Shown here piece after piece: positions 46,284-57,250 of a stretch of DNA of 64,000 nt (positions within the stretch are counted from its first letter, which is position 1; every line of letters starts with the position of its first letter). Made by a program: the position numbers and the translations under genes. The DNA is from Cryptomeria japonica (lineage: Eukaryota; Streptophyta; Pinopsida; Cupressales; Cupressaceae): positions 165,844,580 to 165,908,579 of the forward strand of contig NC_081413.1 in assembly GCF_030272615.1 (NCBI RefSeq), given 5' to 3'. The notes beneath the pieces were generated by a model. The model saw only the letters and a program-made list of their open reading frames with translations. It had not been told where the DNA came from and made no database searches.

Positions 46284-46369
<86 letters not shown>
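46282..46369. repeat. (CA)n microsatellite at E3 right end
   Basis: About 43 CA units continuing directly from the terminal CA of the E3 LTR. It creates spurious Thr/His and Val/Cys open frames on both strands. Confidence 0.95.
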
Positions 46370-46370
<1 letters not shown>

Positions 46371-46373
<3 letters not shown>

Positions 46374-47537
46374 TTCTCTCTGATAATCTAATTATGTTAT
46401 ATATATATATATTCAGGGGTAAATTAAGCATAAATAATATAATTAGATTATCAGAGCGAATCACCAACTCTAATCTAATCAAATTACTCCTGAATTACAA
46501 TGAAATAATGCTAATATCAATTGAATTATGAAATGAATTGAAATCTAATTTAAGACTCGCTCAATTGATTTAACAAGGTTTCCATTGCTCTTCTCCTTAG
46601 TTGTTGTTGAATTATCTCTTAGGTATTGCATTGATTTCCTGCACAGATTAGCAACTATTTCGAAGACTGTGATTCTGTGATTCTATCTTGAAATGAGAAA
46701 ATGATGTTGTTTATATAGATTTTAAACACACAAGGGGTGAGGATTTGAACTCAAGTCCTGATTGATAGTCAACTAAAATTCATTGATTAGTGAACTCATC
46801 TTGATTGACTTGTTAACTAGTTTGATTGATTTGTTAACAGGATTGATTGGGGAGTCAACTAAATAGATTGGCTAGTGAACTGAATAGATTAACTAGTAGA
46901 CTGAATAGACTAGCTAGTTGACTGAATTGATTGAGAGATAGCTGGTTAGTTAGAAAAAGGTGATTGAGAGTTAAAAGGGGGATTGATTAGTTAACTGAGT
47001 TAACTGATTTGACCAATCAGTTTGATTTCAATATGTGATGTAGGATTTTGAAATTGAATTTGATTTTCGTTTTCAATTTGGATTTGAATTTGGACTTTCT
47101 AATGCTGAAATGCACATGAAATTAACTGAAATTCACATTTGGTGAAATGTTAATTTGGAAGAAATGATATGAAATTCAAATTTGGGGAAAATGTGAAATG
47201 AAATTAGATGAAATTAATTAGAATTAGAATATGGGGAATTGGAAGAATTAATTAATTAATTAAATAATTCAAAAGATATTATTTAATCATAAAAAATTGA
47301 ATTAATTAAATAATAAAGATTATTTAACTAAGAAAAATGTCGCAATTAATTAAATTATTAATATTTGAGATAGGGTTAATTGACTAAATTGATTTGAAAA
47401 TAGAAATTCGATAATTAGGAGTGTTGAAGGGTGATGATTAGAAGAAATATTTAGTTTAATCAAATAATTAAAGAATCACTTAATTAAATAGATGAATAAT
47501 TAGTGTAGGATCAATGAGACAGTTTTAGGTGTCTACA
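46371..47537 (-). repeat. E4 3' LTR
   Basis: In element sense it starts TGTAGACACC next to a purine tract and runs A+T-rich for about 1.17 kb; I place its end at TGATTC (46371), just after the CA repeat. The inner edge is well supported by the purine tract; the outer edge is inferred from the TG and from the neighbouring repeat. The outer 92 bases form a 24-bp inverted repeat. Confidence 0.65.
46372..46462. repeat. 24-bp inverted repeat at LTR edge
   Basis: Arms at 46372-46395 and 46439-46462 match in 23 of 24 positions around a 43-base A+T-rich loop. It could be an LTR-end hairpin or a tiny inverted-repeat element. Confidence 0.8.
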
Positions 47538-47555
47538 TTTGCCCCTCTTTGACAC
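47538..47555 (-). promoter_or_regulatory. E4 polypurine tract
   Basis: In element sense gtgtcaaagaggggcaaa abuts TGTAGACACC, matching the E3 tract. It shows that E4 lies on the minus strand and that the coding sequence to its right is internal. Confidence 0.75.
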
Positions 47556-47886
47556 AATGTCGAAACAATGTTGTTTCAAAGAAAATGAATTTTTTTTGCC
47601 CTAGTATGCCCCAACGACACTTAGGGTGTAAATATGCCCCATTGGAAAAAGTGGTCGAAAAATTGTGAAATTAAGACCATTTTTTCGAAAATATGCTAGT
47701 AATCAATCATGTGAAGTTTGGTGAGGTTCCAATCTCATTTGATATGGCTACAACTGTGTTGAAGCTGGAGGGGACCATGACCATTAGGGTGGCAAAAACC
47801 CTAATTTTGAGGTATAGATTGGAAATTGGTTTTGATTTCATCTCATTTGCACTCATTTGCTTTGTAGGAGTTCCTTTGATATTTTA

Positions 47887-47946
47887 GTGCTTTCAACATC
47901 CTTGGAGCGAGGTGGCGGGTCACAGAGCAAGGCTGCACTTATTCGA
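47887..47946 (+). pseudogene. Candidate first exon of E4 PMD gene
   Basis: Twenty codons (STSLERGGGSQSKAALIR at the end) before a GTGAGT donor, in phase with the exon at 48327 after an A+T-rich intron of 380 bases that ends ATGCAG. The start would be GTG where ATG is expected. The layout copies exon 1 of the E2 gene, which also ends at GTGAGT in phase 0. Weakly supported by sequence alone. Confidence 0.35.
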
Positions 47947-48326
47947 GTGAGTGCGATCATATCAGAGACCTCTCGGCACTGGCAACATGGTGAATCTTTT
48001 AAAAAAATTCCACGTTTTTGTCTATTTTTTCCAGTTTTTTCATCGATGTTTGTCAAAGAAAAAAATAATAATTCACAATTGACAATATAAATGCGCAATT
48101 GATAATATTAATTCTCCATTTCTTTTATTTCTTGCATTTGAATTTGATAGTTCGCATTTGAAAATATTAATGTGCAATTGAAAATATTAATTCATAATTG
48201 AATTTAATAATTCACATTTGATATAAATGATCCACATAAATAGTTCACAATTGATATAAATGTGTTTTCTCTTGATGCGAATGACGTATCTAATTCATTT
48301 TCTTTTTTGACATGTCTTAAATGCAG

Positions 48327-49399
48327 GTGAATTATCTAGTCTTGGTAGCGAGGCAGATGAGGCCAGATGGTCTTGATTGACGCCATGAGTTAGATGTCGA
48401 GGATACAACTTTGCTTCGACAGGTTGGCTTATATCATATAGTGCACTTTCCTGAGGTTACGACCAACAAGACCATTATTACTGCATTGATTGAGAGGTGG
48501 CATTTTGAGACTTGCTCATTTCATCTTCCGATAGGTGAGGCATCCATCACACTTGAGGATGTGTGGTGTATTATACACATTCCTATATATGGTGCACGAG
48601 TTACATTTGATCGTAGTGATGGGGTATCTTCCTTATGTGCTTTGTTTGAGTGTTCCGAGGATGATCTTCATATGCTGGGTCGTTATGAGATTCATTGGGA
48701 CGATTTAGATTATGATAATCTCACTATTGTTCTTTGTTGCACTGTTGCTAGATTATTGATCCCCGATAGATGTACCCATGGTTTCCCTATTGGATGGGGA
48801 TGAGTGATTCATGATATGGTTATTGATAGATGGGTTTTTGCTTGGAGTCCCTATTTTATTGCCACTTTATATCATCAGATGCATGGGATTGTATATTTGC
48901 AATAAAAATCCATTGGATGTGGTGTTAGTTTGCTCCAGATATGGGCTTGGGAGCACATAACTATATTTCTTCCTATGATACATGTAGATTTACAACCGGA
49001 GCATCCATATGCTTATGGATACACTGTTGGGGTGAGACATAGGGCTTCAGGTAACATTTTGTACTAGTGCCATCAGATTGATACCTTATAGTATTTCTCA
49101 TGGAGACCTTATCTTACTTGCCTCGATTGGGCTGATGATGCACAACACCTTCCTTTTACCAACAACAAAGATACCTTATTGGGCAAGATGTTTGTGGTCA
49201 TAGAGTTATTGATATGCATCTTCCTGGTCGTGTACTCTGACAATTTGGGGAGATACAAGGTGTTCCAGATGTTAGAACCTATTTTGCTTGTACTACTCAC
49301 AAGATCAGTGATTGGGTGCATGTGTGCAACTTGATGTTGTCATTGCAGAGTTTGATACTCTTATTCCTGTTTAGTGGGGTTGGTTAGCTGATGTTATAG
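48327..49399 (+). pseudogene. E4 antisense PMD gene, 5' part
   Basis: Opens after a splice-acceptor-like ATGCAG and encodes a plant mobile domain: HELDVEDTTLLRQVGLYHI, ITALIERWHFETCSFHLPIG, TLEDVWCIIHIPIYGARVTF, and later the hallmark LLQIWAWEH near 48935. The same blocks in the same order occur in the E2 PMD gene, at low to moderate identity, so the two are different family members. Nonsense codons (first TGA at about 48378) and a frameshift near 49325 disable it. The frame ends where the E6 chromovirus is inserted and resumes at 57251. It lies between the E4 purine tract and E4 pol, antisense to the element. Confidence 0.8.
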
Positions 49400-50977
49400 T
49401 GATGGGATGGGGTTAGGGATAGACTAGCCTAGTTTATGCTCTTGGATCCTTTCCTTGGATCACCTGGTGTTCTCTACACACCCTAGGGTCTCTAGGACTT
49501 CCTTTGCTTGAGGAATCCCTTGACCTTGCCCAATCCACCCACCAATGAGTTGCAATGCTACTCCTAAGGTCTCACCTACTCATGAGACTCAAAACCCCTT
49601 ACTATGGCTAATAAGGGCTAGGCTTGTTCCACACCTTCCAAGGTCTTAACAAGGTCATATCAGGTCTAATTCATGGTCTTTCCACCCATGCATGTGCCCC
49701 CAAGAGGTTTCAAGCCTTCAACCCCTTATCGATTTCACCTTTTTGTGTTTTTGCCTTCAAATAGGGCTACAAGGATTAGGACCAATTAGGCCCCCTAACC
49801 GGTCTTCTAGGGCTCCCTCTTACAAATGGTGCACAAACAACCCAAACTCCCAAAATGGACTATGATTCATTTGGTAAGGACTCATGGAATTTCTAGGGTT
49901 TAGGCCTCCAAGTGTCCGTACACTGTCCTAGGTGGATTTTAAGGTTTTCAAGGGTTTTTAGGGTCTGCCTGGGTCACATTGAAGGGTTTGTGTTTTAGCC
50001 ACCTTGTTTGGATTGGTGGAGGCTCCTCCCTCACACCATTGATGCTTCACTCACTCCTCTACACTTCCTCCAAAGGATGCACTCTCCACTAACCAACCTT
50101 TCTCTCCAAGACCTCTGCAATTTGACCTCTCCTAACCGGGGACTGTCCAGTCTTGCCTAGGAGTGGGTCTTTGCTTGGCCTTCCTGAATTTTTAAGGGCC
50201 TTTCTTGCATGGGACTATAGTACAAGGTCTTCACTTCCATTCCCCATGGTTTCATGGTGATTCCACAATGGGGAATGGAGTTATGACTTCATTTACACAA
50301 CCAGTCCAAAACTGGACAGTGAGACTGCAAATTGCAAACTATTTACAAACACACTCAACCGGTAAACAAAAACCTAAAATAATCACTCAAAATGAAAGTA
50401 TTTACACCATAGAAGACATTTCACATATTTTTTCATGCATTTCAATCCATTTACTTTCCCGGTAACTTCATTCAATCTGACTGGTAACCAACAAACAGTC
50501 ATAGTCAAGCTCTTCTTGCTTGGGTCGTACAATCTCTAACATCCAACCCATGCATTTAGGGTTTTCAAATACTTATACTACCCATACCTCGGTTGGTGTG
50601 CCAAAATTAGGGCTCTCCATGCACAACAAGGGTCTATGACCATTTTGGGTGGAAAAGTTGCTTGACAACTTTTAAAAGTTGTCATACAACTTTTGCATCT
50701 TTTGAGCAACTTTGCCATTGTTGCTTTTTAGGACTCCTAAGCCTATTTTGGGCTATCCTAAGGACATCAACATGCCAGTAAGGCCTAACACACATTCCAG
50801 GCACACTCAACCTCTTCTGCACAAGAAATCACAACAAAAACACTAAGGACCTAAAACTAGGACCTAGTCTAACTCACATGAGCTCATGGCTCTTATTCAT
50901 GTACAATGGCTTCTAAAGAAGCATAACACCAACAAGACAAAGAAGGAGGGAGAGCTTGTAAGGGTGCTCCTGTACCA
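49400..50977 (-). repeat. E6 3' LTR
   Basis: 1,578 bp, TG...CA, closely matching 55676-57250. In element sense it starts TGGTACAGGAGCACC, right after the purine tract. Open frames inside it recur in the other copy and have no domain. Confidence 0.92.
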
Positions 50978-50993
50978 TACTCCCCCTCTGCAC
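50978..50993 (-). promoter_or_regulatory. E6 polypurine tract
   Basis: In element sense gtgcagagggggagta directly precedes the 3' LTR. E0 has the same gggggagta. Confidence 0.82.
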
Positions 50994-50997
50994 ACAA

Positions 50998-51378
50998 TTA
51001 AGAAAAAGAAGAAGAGATGAGAGCCGGGTCTATTCCAAGTGTCTTGTACCTGCTCTCCTCCACCCATGTAGCTTCAGATACTGGTTGATCTGTCCATTTC
51101 ACTAAGTGCTCTGTGTAGACCTAGTGTCTGGTAGACTTCTTCACTCTAGACTCCAAAATTTCCTTTGCTATAGGCTTCTTCACTTGAGGTAAGGTATTTA
51201 CATCCAAGTCTTGTAGTACCTTGGCCTGGTTTTCAGTCTGCCCTACTATCTCTCCCTTGTACATTACCAGATTAGCAACATTAAAGACTGGTGAAATGGC
51301 TAAGTCTGAAGGTAAATCAACCTTATAGGCATTCTCACCATATTTTTCCCGAATTTGACAAGGTCCTACCCTCTTCAT
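50998..51378 (-). pseudogene. E6 integrase tail and chromodomain
   Basis: After a TAG at 51379-51381 the frame continues with MKRVGPCQIREKYGENAYKV, the integrase tail, to a TAG at 51121-51123. A chromodomain-like segment follows (YTEHLVKWTDQPVSEATW) and the frame closes with TAA at 50998-51000, five bases from the purine tract. Both premature TAGs are likely from CAG, because E0 has Q at the first. Chromodomains of such elements bind modified histones and guide insertion. Confidence 0.85.
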
Positions 51379-52347
51379 CTACAGTTTGGTAGGCTTACCA
51401 CTTTGCATCCTAGCTTTGCTCAAATGTACCATCACATAGTCACCCACCTTGAATTGAACTTCTCTCCTTTTCTCATCCACTTTGGCTTTCAGTTTTTGAG
51501 TGGATTCAAGGATGACCTTCTTAACTTGCTCTTGTACTTCCTTGATGGTTTGAGTGAAGTCCTCTGCTTGCCCACTCTTCATCTCCAAAGTACTAAGGTC
51601 TCTCAACTCACATACTCCCCTTGGATGTCTGCCATACACAACCTCAAAAGGACTTCTACTGATGGTTCTATTCACACTGTCATTATATGCATACTTTTCT
51701 TGAGGAATGATAAGGTCCCATGTCTGACCATACTCCTTAGTTAAACACCTCAACAAATTGCCTAACACCCTATTGATGACTTTAGTTTGACCATCTGTTT
51801 GTGGATGGTAAGCTGAGCTAAATGAAAAGTTAGTTCCTAGTCTCCTCCATAATGTCTGCCAAAAATGACCCATGAACTTGCTGTCCCTATTTGAAACAAT
51901 GCTTAAAGGGAGTCCATGAATCCTAACAATCTCTTTAAAGAAGAGATGTGCAACATAGCTAGCATCATGTGTAGTCTTACATGGTATGAAATGACTCATC
52001 TTGGAAAATCTATCTACTACCACATAGATGCTGTCCATACCTATTTTAGTCTTGGGAAGTCCTACTACAAAGTCCATGCTTATACATTCCCAAGGTCTGT
52101 TAGGGACCGATAATGGTTGATAAACACCGACATTGCTTGATACCCCTTTTGCTCTTTGGTATACTCCACATTGCTCTACATACCTCTTTACATCTCTTGG
52201 CAACTTTGGCCAATAGTAGTACCTCTGTACTAAATCCAAGGTTTTGTTGACTCCAAAGTGTCCACTTAAACTACCATTATGTTTTTCTTGGATGAGGTTC
52301 TCCCTCATGGATACTCTAGGTACACACAACTGGTTACCCTTGAACAA
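51379..52347 (-). pseudogene. E6 integrase
   Basis: Zinc-binding region (GHFGVNKTLDLVQRYYYWPKL ending in CGVYQRAKG, shown here in part), then the core: first Asp in ISMDFVVGLPKTKIG, second region IVSNRDSKFMGHFW where the usual SDRD Asp is Asn (catalytic neighbourhood altered), and the Glu region in AYHPQTDGQTKVINR, where the catalytic Glu is replaced by Lys. Then the C-terminal domain with VGDYVMVHLSKARMQSG. The residue changes suggest that the enzyme would be inactive even without the surrounding stops. The frame is otherwise open for 322 codons. Confidence 0.88.
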
Positions 52348-52479
52348 GAGACCATTTTGGAGAGTGTAATCTGCATACTCACCATGAAAATGGTTCTCAA
52401 ACTCTTTGCAAACCTTGTAAGTTGATGAGAAGTCTTCATCTCCTTCATAGAGGTCTTTGAAACCTTCTATTCCTATGCT

Positions 52480-52935
52480 CTACAACTGTAGTTCTTGAAC
52501 AATCAACAACTTCCTGCTTAAGGCATCTGCCACCTTGTTAAGTTGCCCCTTCTTATGCTTGATGGTGAAGGTGAAGGATTGGAGGTATTCCATCCATTTT
52601 AGATGTCTATTGCTTAGCTTCTCTTGAGTGTTGATGTAACTCAATGCCTGATTGTCTGTGAACACTACAAATTCTTTTGGGAGTAGGTAATGCCTCCATT
52701 TCTTTAGAGTCTACACTAATGCATACAACTCTAGGTCATAGGCTGAATACTTCTTCTTTGCTTCATTAAGCTTCTCACTGAAAAATAGCATAGGTCTTCC
52801 CTCTTGACTCAATACACCACCTACTACAATTCCACTTGCATCACACTCCAAAGTGAATAGCTTATCAAACGTAGGTAGGAGAAGGATAGGTTTTGTAGCT
52901 ACTTCTTGCTTCAACAATTGAAATGCTTTGTCAGC
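52480..52935 (-). pseudogene. E6 RNase H
   Basis: Ty3-type RNase H: FTLECDASGIVVGGVLSQEG, then PMLFFSEKLNEAKKKYSAYDLELYA, and after a TAG (52711-52713) VFTDNQALSYINTQEKLSNRH and VADALSRKL. The conserved D-E-D residues are present. Stops at 52936-52938, 52711-52713 and 52480-52482 are all TAG. Confidence 0.85.
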
Positions 52936-54369
52936 CTACTCTGTCCATTTAAACTTAGTTTTAAGACCTCCCTTAATGGTGTCAAGGACTGGTGCACATA
53001 TACCACTAAAATTCCTCACAAACGTCCTATAGAATTGGGCTAATCCATGGAAACTTCTAACTTCAGTCCCGTTTTTAGGTGTAGGCCAATTCAAGATTGC
53101 CTCCACTTTGCTTGGATCCATCTTCAAGGTTCCCTTAGACACCACGAATCCTAAGCAAACCAACTCTTGCTTCAAGAAGTCACACTTCTCTAGGTTGATG
53201 GATAGCTTCTCCTCATGCAACCTCTCTAAGACTAACCTCAAATGCTCAAGGTGCTCCTCTTTGGTTCTGCTATAGATGAGAATGTCATCTAGGTACACCA
53301 CCACAAATCTGCCTGTGAAATCCTTCAACACCTCATTCATCAACCTCATGAAGGTTCTTGGAGCATTGGTGAGTCCAAATGGCATAGCAAGCCATTCATA
53401 CAATCCCTCTATGGTTTAAAAGCAGTCTTCCACTCATCACCCTCCTTAATTCTTATCTGGTGATAACCACTTTTAAGGTCTAGCTTGGTAAAATACATAG
53501 CCCCTCCTAAACAGTCCATCAAATCCTCTATTCTAAGAATAGGACAATCTATACCTTATGGTGATCCTATTGATTACTCTTGAGTCAGTGCAAAGTCTCC
53601 ACTTGCCTCCTTTTTTTGATGCTAGCACTACCAGGACTGCACATGGGTTGATGCTCTTCTTAATCAATCCTTGTTCCAATAACTCTTGCACTTGCCTTGC
53701 TACCTCCTTGTTCTGATCAGGTGTGAGCTTATATGCAACCTTGTTAGGCAAGGATGCACCAGGAACAAACTCTATTTGATGGCTTATAGACCTTCTTGGT
53801 GGGAGTGTTGCAGGTGCTCCATCACTCACTATGTCCTTATGCTCTTGCAACATTTGCCTTACCTCCTTGGGTACTTCTGCCTGCGACTTGTCTTCTTCCT
53901 CCTTTGGCTTCACAAAGATGGCACACTTCACTATCTCCTCCTCATGTAGAATGTTTACGAACTCTTTACTAGTAGCCATTAAAACACTAGGTGTTCTTGA
54001 AGTTCCCTCTTCATTCTCTGTCAAAGACCGAATCTTGAAGGTCTTGCTGTCCTTCTTAAAGGAAATGGAGTTCTCCTCTCCATCATAGATCACCTTCCTA
54101 TCAAATTTCCAAGGTCTTCCTAGCAATAAGTGACATGCATCCATAGGTAACACATCGCAAAGGATCTTATCCTTGTATCCTCCAATAGAAAACTCTACCC
54201 AAGTCTGTTCATTGACTAGCACACTTTGCTCATGATTCAACCATGTCACCTTGTATGGGTTTGTGTGGGGTATCCTTGTGAGTTTCAAATTCCTAACTGC
54301 CTCTTCTGATATGATATTGTCAGTTGAGCCTGAATCAACTATCACCTTGCACACTTTACCAAGAATCTT
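52936..54369 (-). pseudogene. E6 protease and reverse transcriptase
   Basis: Protease active site IVDSGSTDNIIS, then LLLGRPWKFDRKVIYDG. Reverse transcriptase follows a linker: GLIKKSINPCAVLVVLASKKGG in part, then [18 protein letters not shown] one-base insertion near 53538 shifts the frame, and a one-base deletion near 53415 (in the TAFKTIEG motif) restores it, so the intervening 120 bases read correctly only in another frame. After it come [16 protein letters not shown] and the catalytic [16 protein letters not shown]. The element is dead but well preserved. Confidence 0.88.
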
Positions 54370-55635
54370 TCATCTCACCCTAAACAATGCTCTCCTATGC
54401 TTAGGTTCATTCTTCTCTGGCTGCCTTATCAAGACCCTATTGAAAATCAAATTTTCTCCAATCTCTGATTCAATATGGTCCACCTCAGGTGTCTTGCTGC
54501 TTGAAGAGTCTTCATGTGCATAAGCAACCCTCTTTCCACTGTTTGATGATGTAGGCTTCTCAGGGCACCTATATGCCGGGTGCCCCAGTTGTCCACAATT
54601 GTAACACTTCATTGTTGCGAAGTAGGAGTTACCTCTGCCGGTACCTCTGCCCCTATTTGGACCACCTTGTGCACCTCTTCCTCTAGAATGTCCTCCTCTA
54701 AGATTGGTTTCACTGCCATGTTCAATCAACTCGGCTTCTCCTTGGTTCCTTTGCTCATTTGTCTTGCTTTGATAACCACCTCGGTGATTCACTTGATCTC
54801 TACCTCTACCTCTACCCCTGTTATTGGAGTCTCCTTTCCTTTTGTTCCTCTCTTCTACCTTGGTAGCAAGCTGATGACACTTTTGGATAGTAGTAGGAGT
54901 CCATAGGCTTATCTCCTCTTGAATGTTCCACTTTAGGCCGCTTAGATACCTAGCCACCTTAATGGATTCATCTTCATGGACTTTGGACCTAAGACACATC
55001 TTTTGAAACTCCTTTGTGTAGGAGGCCACATCAAGATCCTTCTGCTTCAATCCTTGTCTCATCTTATGAAGCTAGACTTCATAATCCTCTGGTAAGTAGT
55101 TCTCCTTAATCTTACCCACCATAGCTTTCTAATTTGCAATAGGTAGCTTCCCCATACTAACTCTTTCTTCTTGCAGGTACTTCCACCATGTCAAAGCTGC
55201 TCCCCTTAATCTTGATTTGGCAACTTTAACCTTTTGAGCCTCTGTCACTCCTTCACACTCAAAGTAGTTTTCCATGCCCTCAATCCATTCCTTAACAGTA
55301 TTTATGTCCATTCTTCCACTAAAATGTGGCAATCCTTCAAAAGCCTTGGTGTTCAAAGCCTTAATAGCCTTTACAAATGGTTCTTCATTGAACAAGGGAT
55401 CTGGTTCAGGGATAATATCATCTATGTCTATAGTTTTCTTGCCTTTACCCTTGGTATCTTCATCCCAAGGTCCTTGTGTCCTCTGATCCACCACTTCCTA
55501 CAGTTTATCCCTCATCTCACTCACAGCTTCTTCAAGGAGTCTATTTTTCTCCTTCTGCTCTTCCACCTCTCTATCCAACTCTGCATTAGTAACCATTCTA
55601 CTGTCCCCTACTGATTCACCAGTATATAGAGACAT
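54370..55635 (-). pseudogene. gag: E6 gag
   Basis: The ATG at 55635 (MSLYTGESVG) is the first in frame after the primer site. A short coiled-coil (EEQKEKNRLLEEAVSEM) precedes a TAG at 55498-55500. The capsid follows (HFSGRMDINTVKEWIEGME, LRGAALTWWKYLQEE), broken by TAGs at 55129-55131 and 55072-55074. Next is an Arg/Gly-rich stretch (RGRGRDQVNHRGGYQ, GGPNRGRGTGRG) and one CCHC knuckle, CYNCGQLGHPAYRC. A TGA at 54370-54372 separates it from protease. All stops are in frame, with no frameshift in gag. Confidence 0.88.
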
Positions 55636-55654
55636 ATGCAGTCCAACAATACTT

Positions 55655-55673
55655 TTACTTGCTCTAATACCAA
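55655..55673 (-). promoter_or_regulatory. E6 primer-binding site, initiator-Met type
   Basis: In element sense TTGGTATTAGAGCAAG starts two bases inside the 5' LTR; it differs by one transition from the usual TGGTATCAGAGC of plant elements primed by initiator tRNA-Met. Confidence 0.82.
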
Positions 55674-55675
55674 TC

Positions 55676-57250
55676 TGATGGGATGGGGTTAGGGATAGAC
55701 TAGCCTAGTCTATGCTCTTGGATCCTTTCCTTGGATCACCCGATGTTCTCTACACACCCTAGGGTCTCTAGGACTTCCTTTGCTTGAGGAATCCCTTGAC
55801 CTTGCCCAATCCACCCACCAATGAGTTGCAATGCTGCTCCTAAGGTCTCACCTACTCATGAGACTCAAAACCCCTTACTATGGCTAATAAGGGATAGGCT
55901 TGTTCCACACCTTCCAAGGTCTTAGAAAGGTCATATCAGGTCTAATTCATGGTCTTTCCACCCATGCATGTGCCCCCAAGAGGTTTCAAGCCTTTGACCC
56001 CTTACCGATTTCACCTTTTTGTGTTTTTGCCTTCAAATAGGGCTACAAGGATTAGGACCAATTAGGCCTCCTAACCAGTCTTCTAGGGCTCCCTCTTACA
56101 AACGGTGCACAAAAAACCCAAGATCCCAAAATGGACTACCATTCATTTGGCAAGGACTCATGGATTTTCTAGGTTTTAGGCCTCCAAGTGTCCGTACACT
56201 GTCCTAGGTGGATTTTAAGGTTTTCAAGGGTTTTTAGGGTCTGCCTGGGTCAGAGTGAAGGGTTTGTGTTTTAGCCACCTTATTTGGATTGGTGGAGGCT
56301 CCTCCTTCACACCAGTGATGCTTCACTCACTCCTCCGCACTTTCTCCAAAGGATGCACTCTCCACTAACCAACCTTGCTCTCCAAGACCTCTGCAATTTG
56401 ACCTCTCCTAACCGGGCACTGTCCAGTCTCGCCTAGGAGTGGGTCTTTGCTTGGCCTTCCTACATTTTTAAGGGCCCTACTTGCATGGGAATATAGTACA
56501 GGGTCTTCACTTCCATTCCCCATGGTTTCATGGTGAGTCCACAATGGGGAATGGAGTTATGACTTCATTTACACAACCAGTCCAAAACTGGACAGTGAGA
56601 CTGCAAATTGCAAACTATTTACAAACACACTCAACCGGTAAACAAAAACCTAAACTAATCACTCACAATGAAATTATTTACACCATAGAAGACATTTCAC
56701 ATAGTTTTGCATGCAGTTCAATCCATTTACTTGCCTGGTAACTTCATTCAATTTGACTGCTAACCAACAAACAGTCACAGTCAAGCTCTTCTTGCTTTGG
56801 CCGTACAATCTCTGACATCCAACCCATGCATTTAGGGTTTTCAAATACTTATACTACCCATACCTCAGTCGGTGTGCCAAAATTAGGTCTCTCCACGCAC
56901 AACAAGGGTCTATGACCATTTTGGGTGGAAAAGTTGCTTGACAACTTTTAAAAGTTGTCATGCAACTTTTGCATCTTTTGGGCAACTTTGCCATTGTTGG
57001 TTTTCATGACTCCTAAGCCTATTTTGGGCTATCCTAAGGACATCAACATGCCAATAAGGCCTAACACACATTCTAGGCACACTCAACCTCTCTTGCACAA
57101 GAAATCACAACAAAAACACTAAGGACCTAAAACTAGGACCTAGTCTAACACACATGAGCTCATGGCTCTTATTGATGTACAATGGCTTCTAAAGAAGCAT
57201 AACACCAACAAGATAAAGGAGGGAGAGCTTGTAAGGGTGCTCCTGCACCA
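55676..57250 (-). repeat. E6 5' LTR
   Basis: 1,575 bp, TG...CA, closely matching the 3' LTR at 49400-50977. The inner boundary is fixed by the primer site. Confidence 0.92.

Larger units (their letters stand above)
49400..57250 (-). mobile_element. E6: chromovirus inserted in E4 PMD gene
   Basis: 7.85-kb Ty3/gypsy element with LTRs 49400-50977 (3') and 55676-57250 (5'), an initiator-Met-type primer site, a single gag-pol frame and a chromodomain. Flanking pentamers are tatag (49395-49399) and tgcaa (57251-57255), not identical; removing one pentamer restores the PMD frame, so they are probably a decayed target duplication. Confidence 0.92.

Noticed and set aside
46208-46531. His/Thr-rich and Val/Cys-rich frames on both strands
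   Set aside because: Translation of the (CA)n microsatellite.
47857-48090. 77-aa plus-strand frame and its minus-strand partner
   Set aside because: Only the first 20 codons before a GTGAGT donor look meaningful (candidate PMD exon 1); the rest is intron-like.
50205-50465. 86-aa frame, repeated at 56481-56741
   Set aside because: The two copies lie at equal positions in the two E6 LTRs; conservation reflects LTR identity and no domain is seen.
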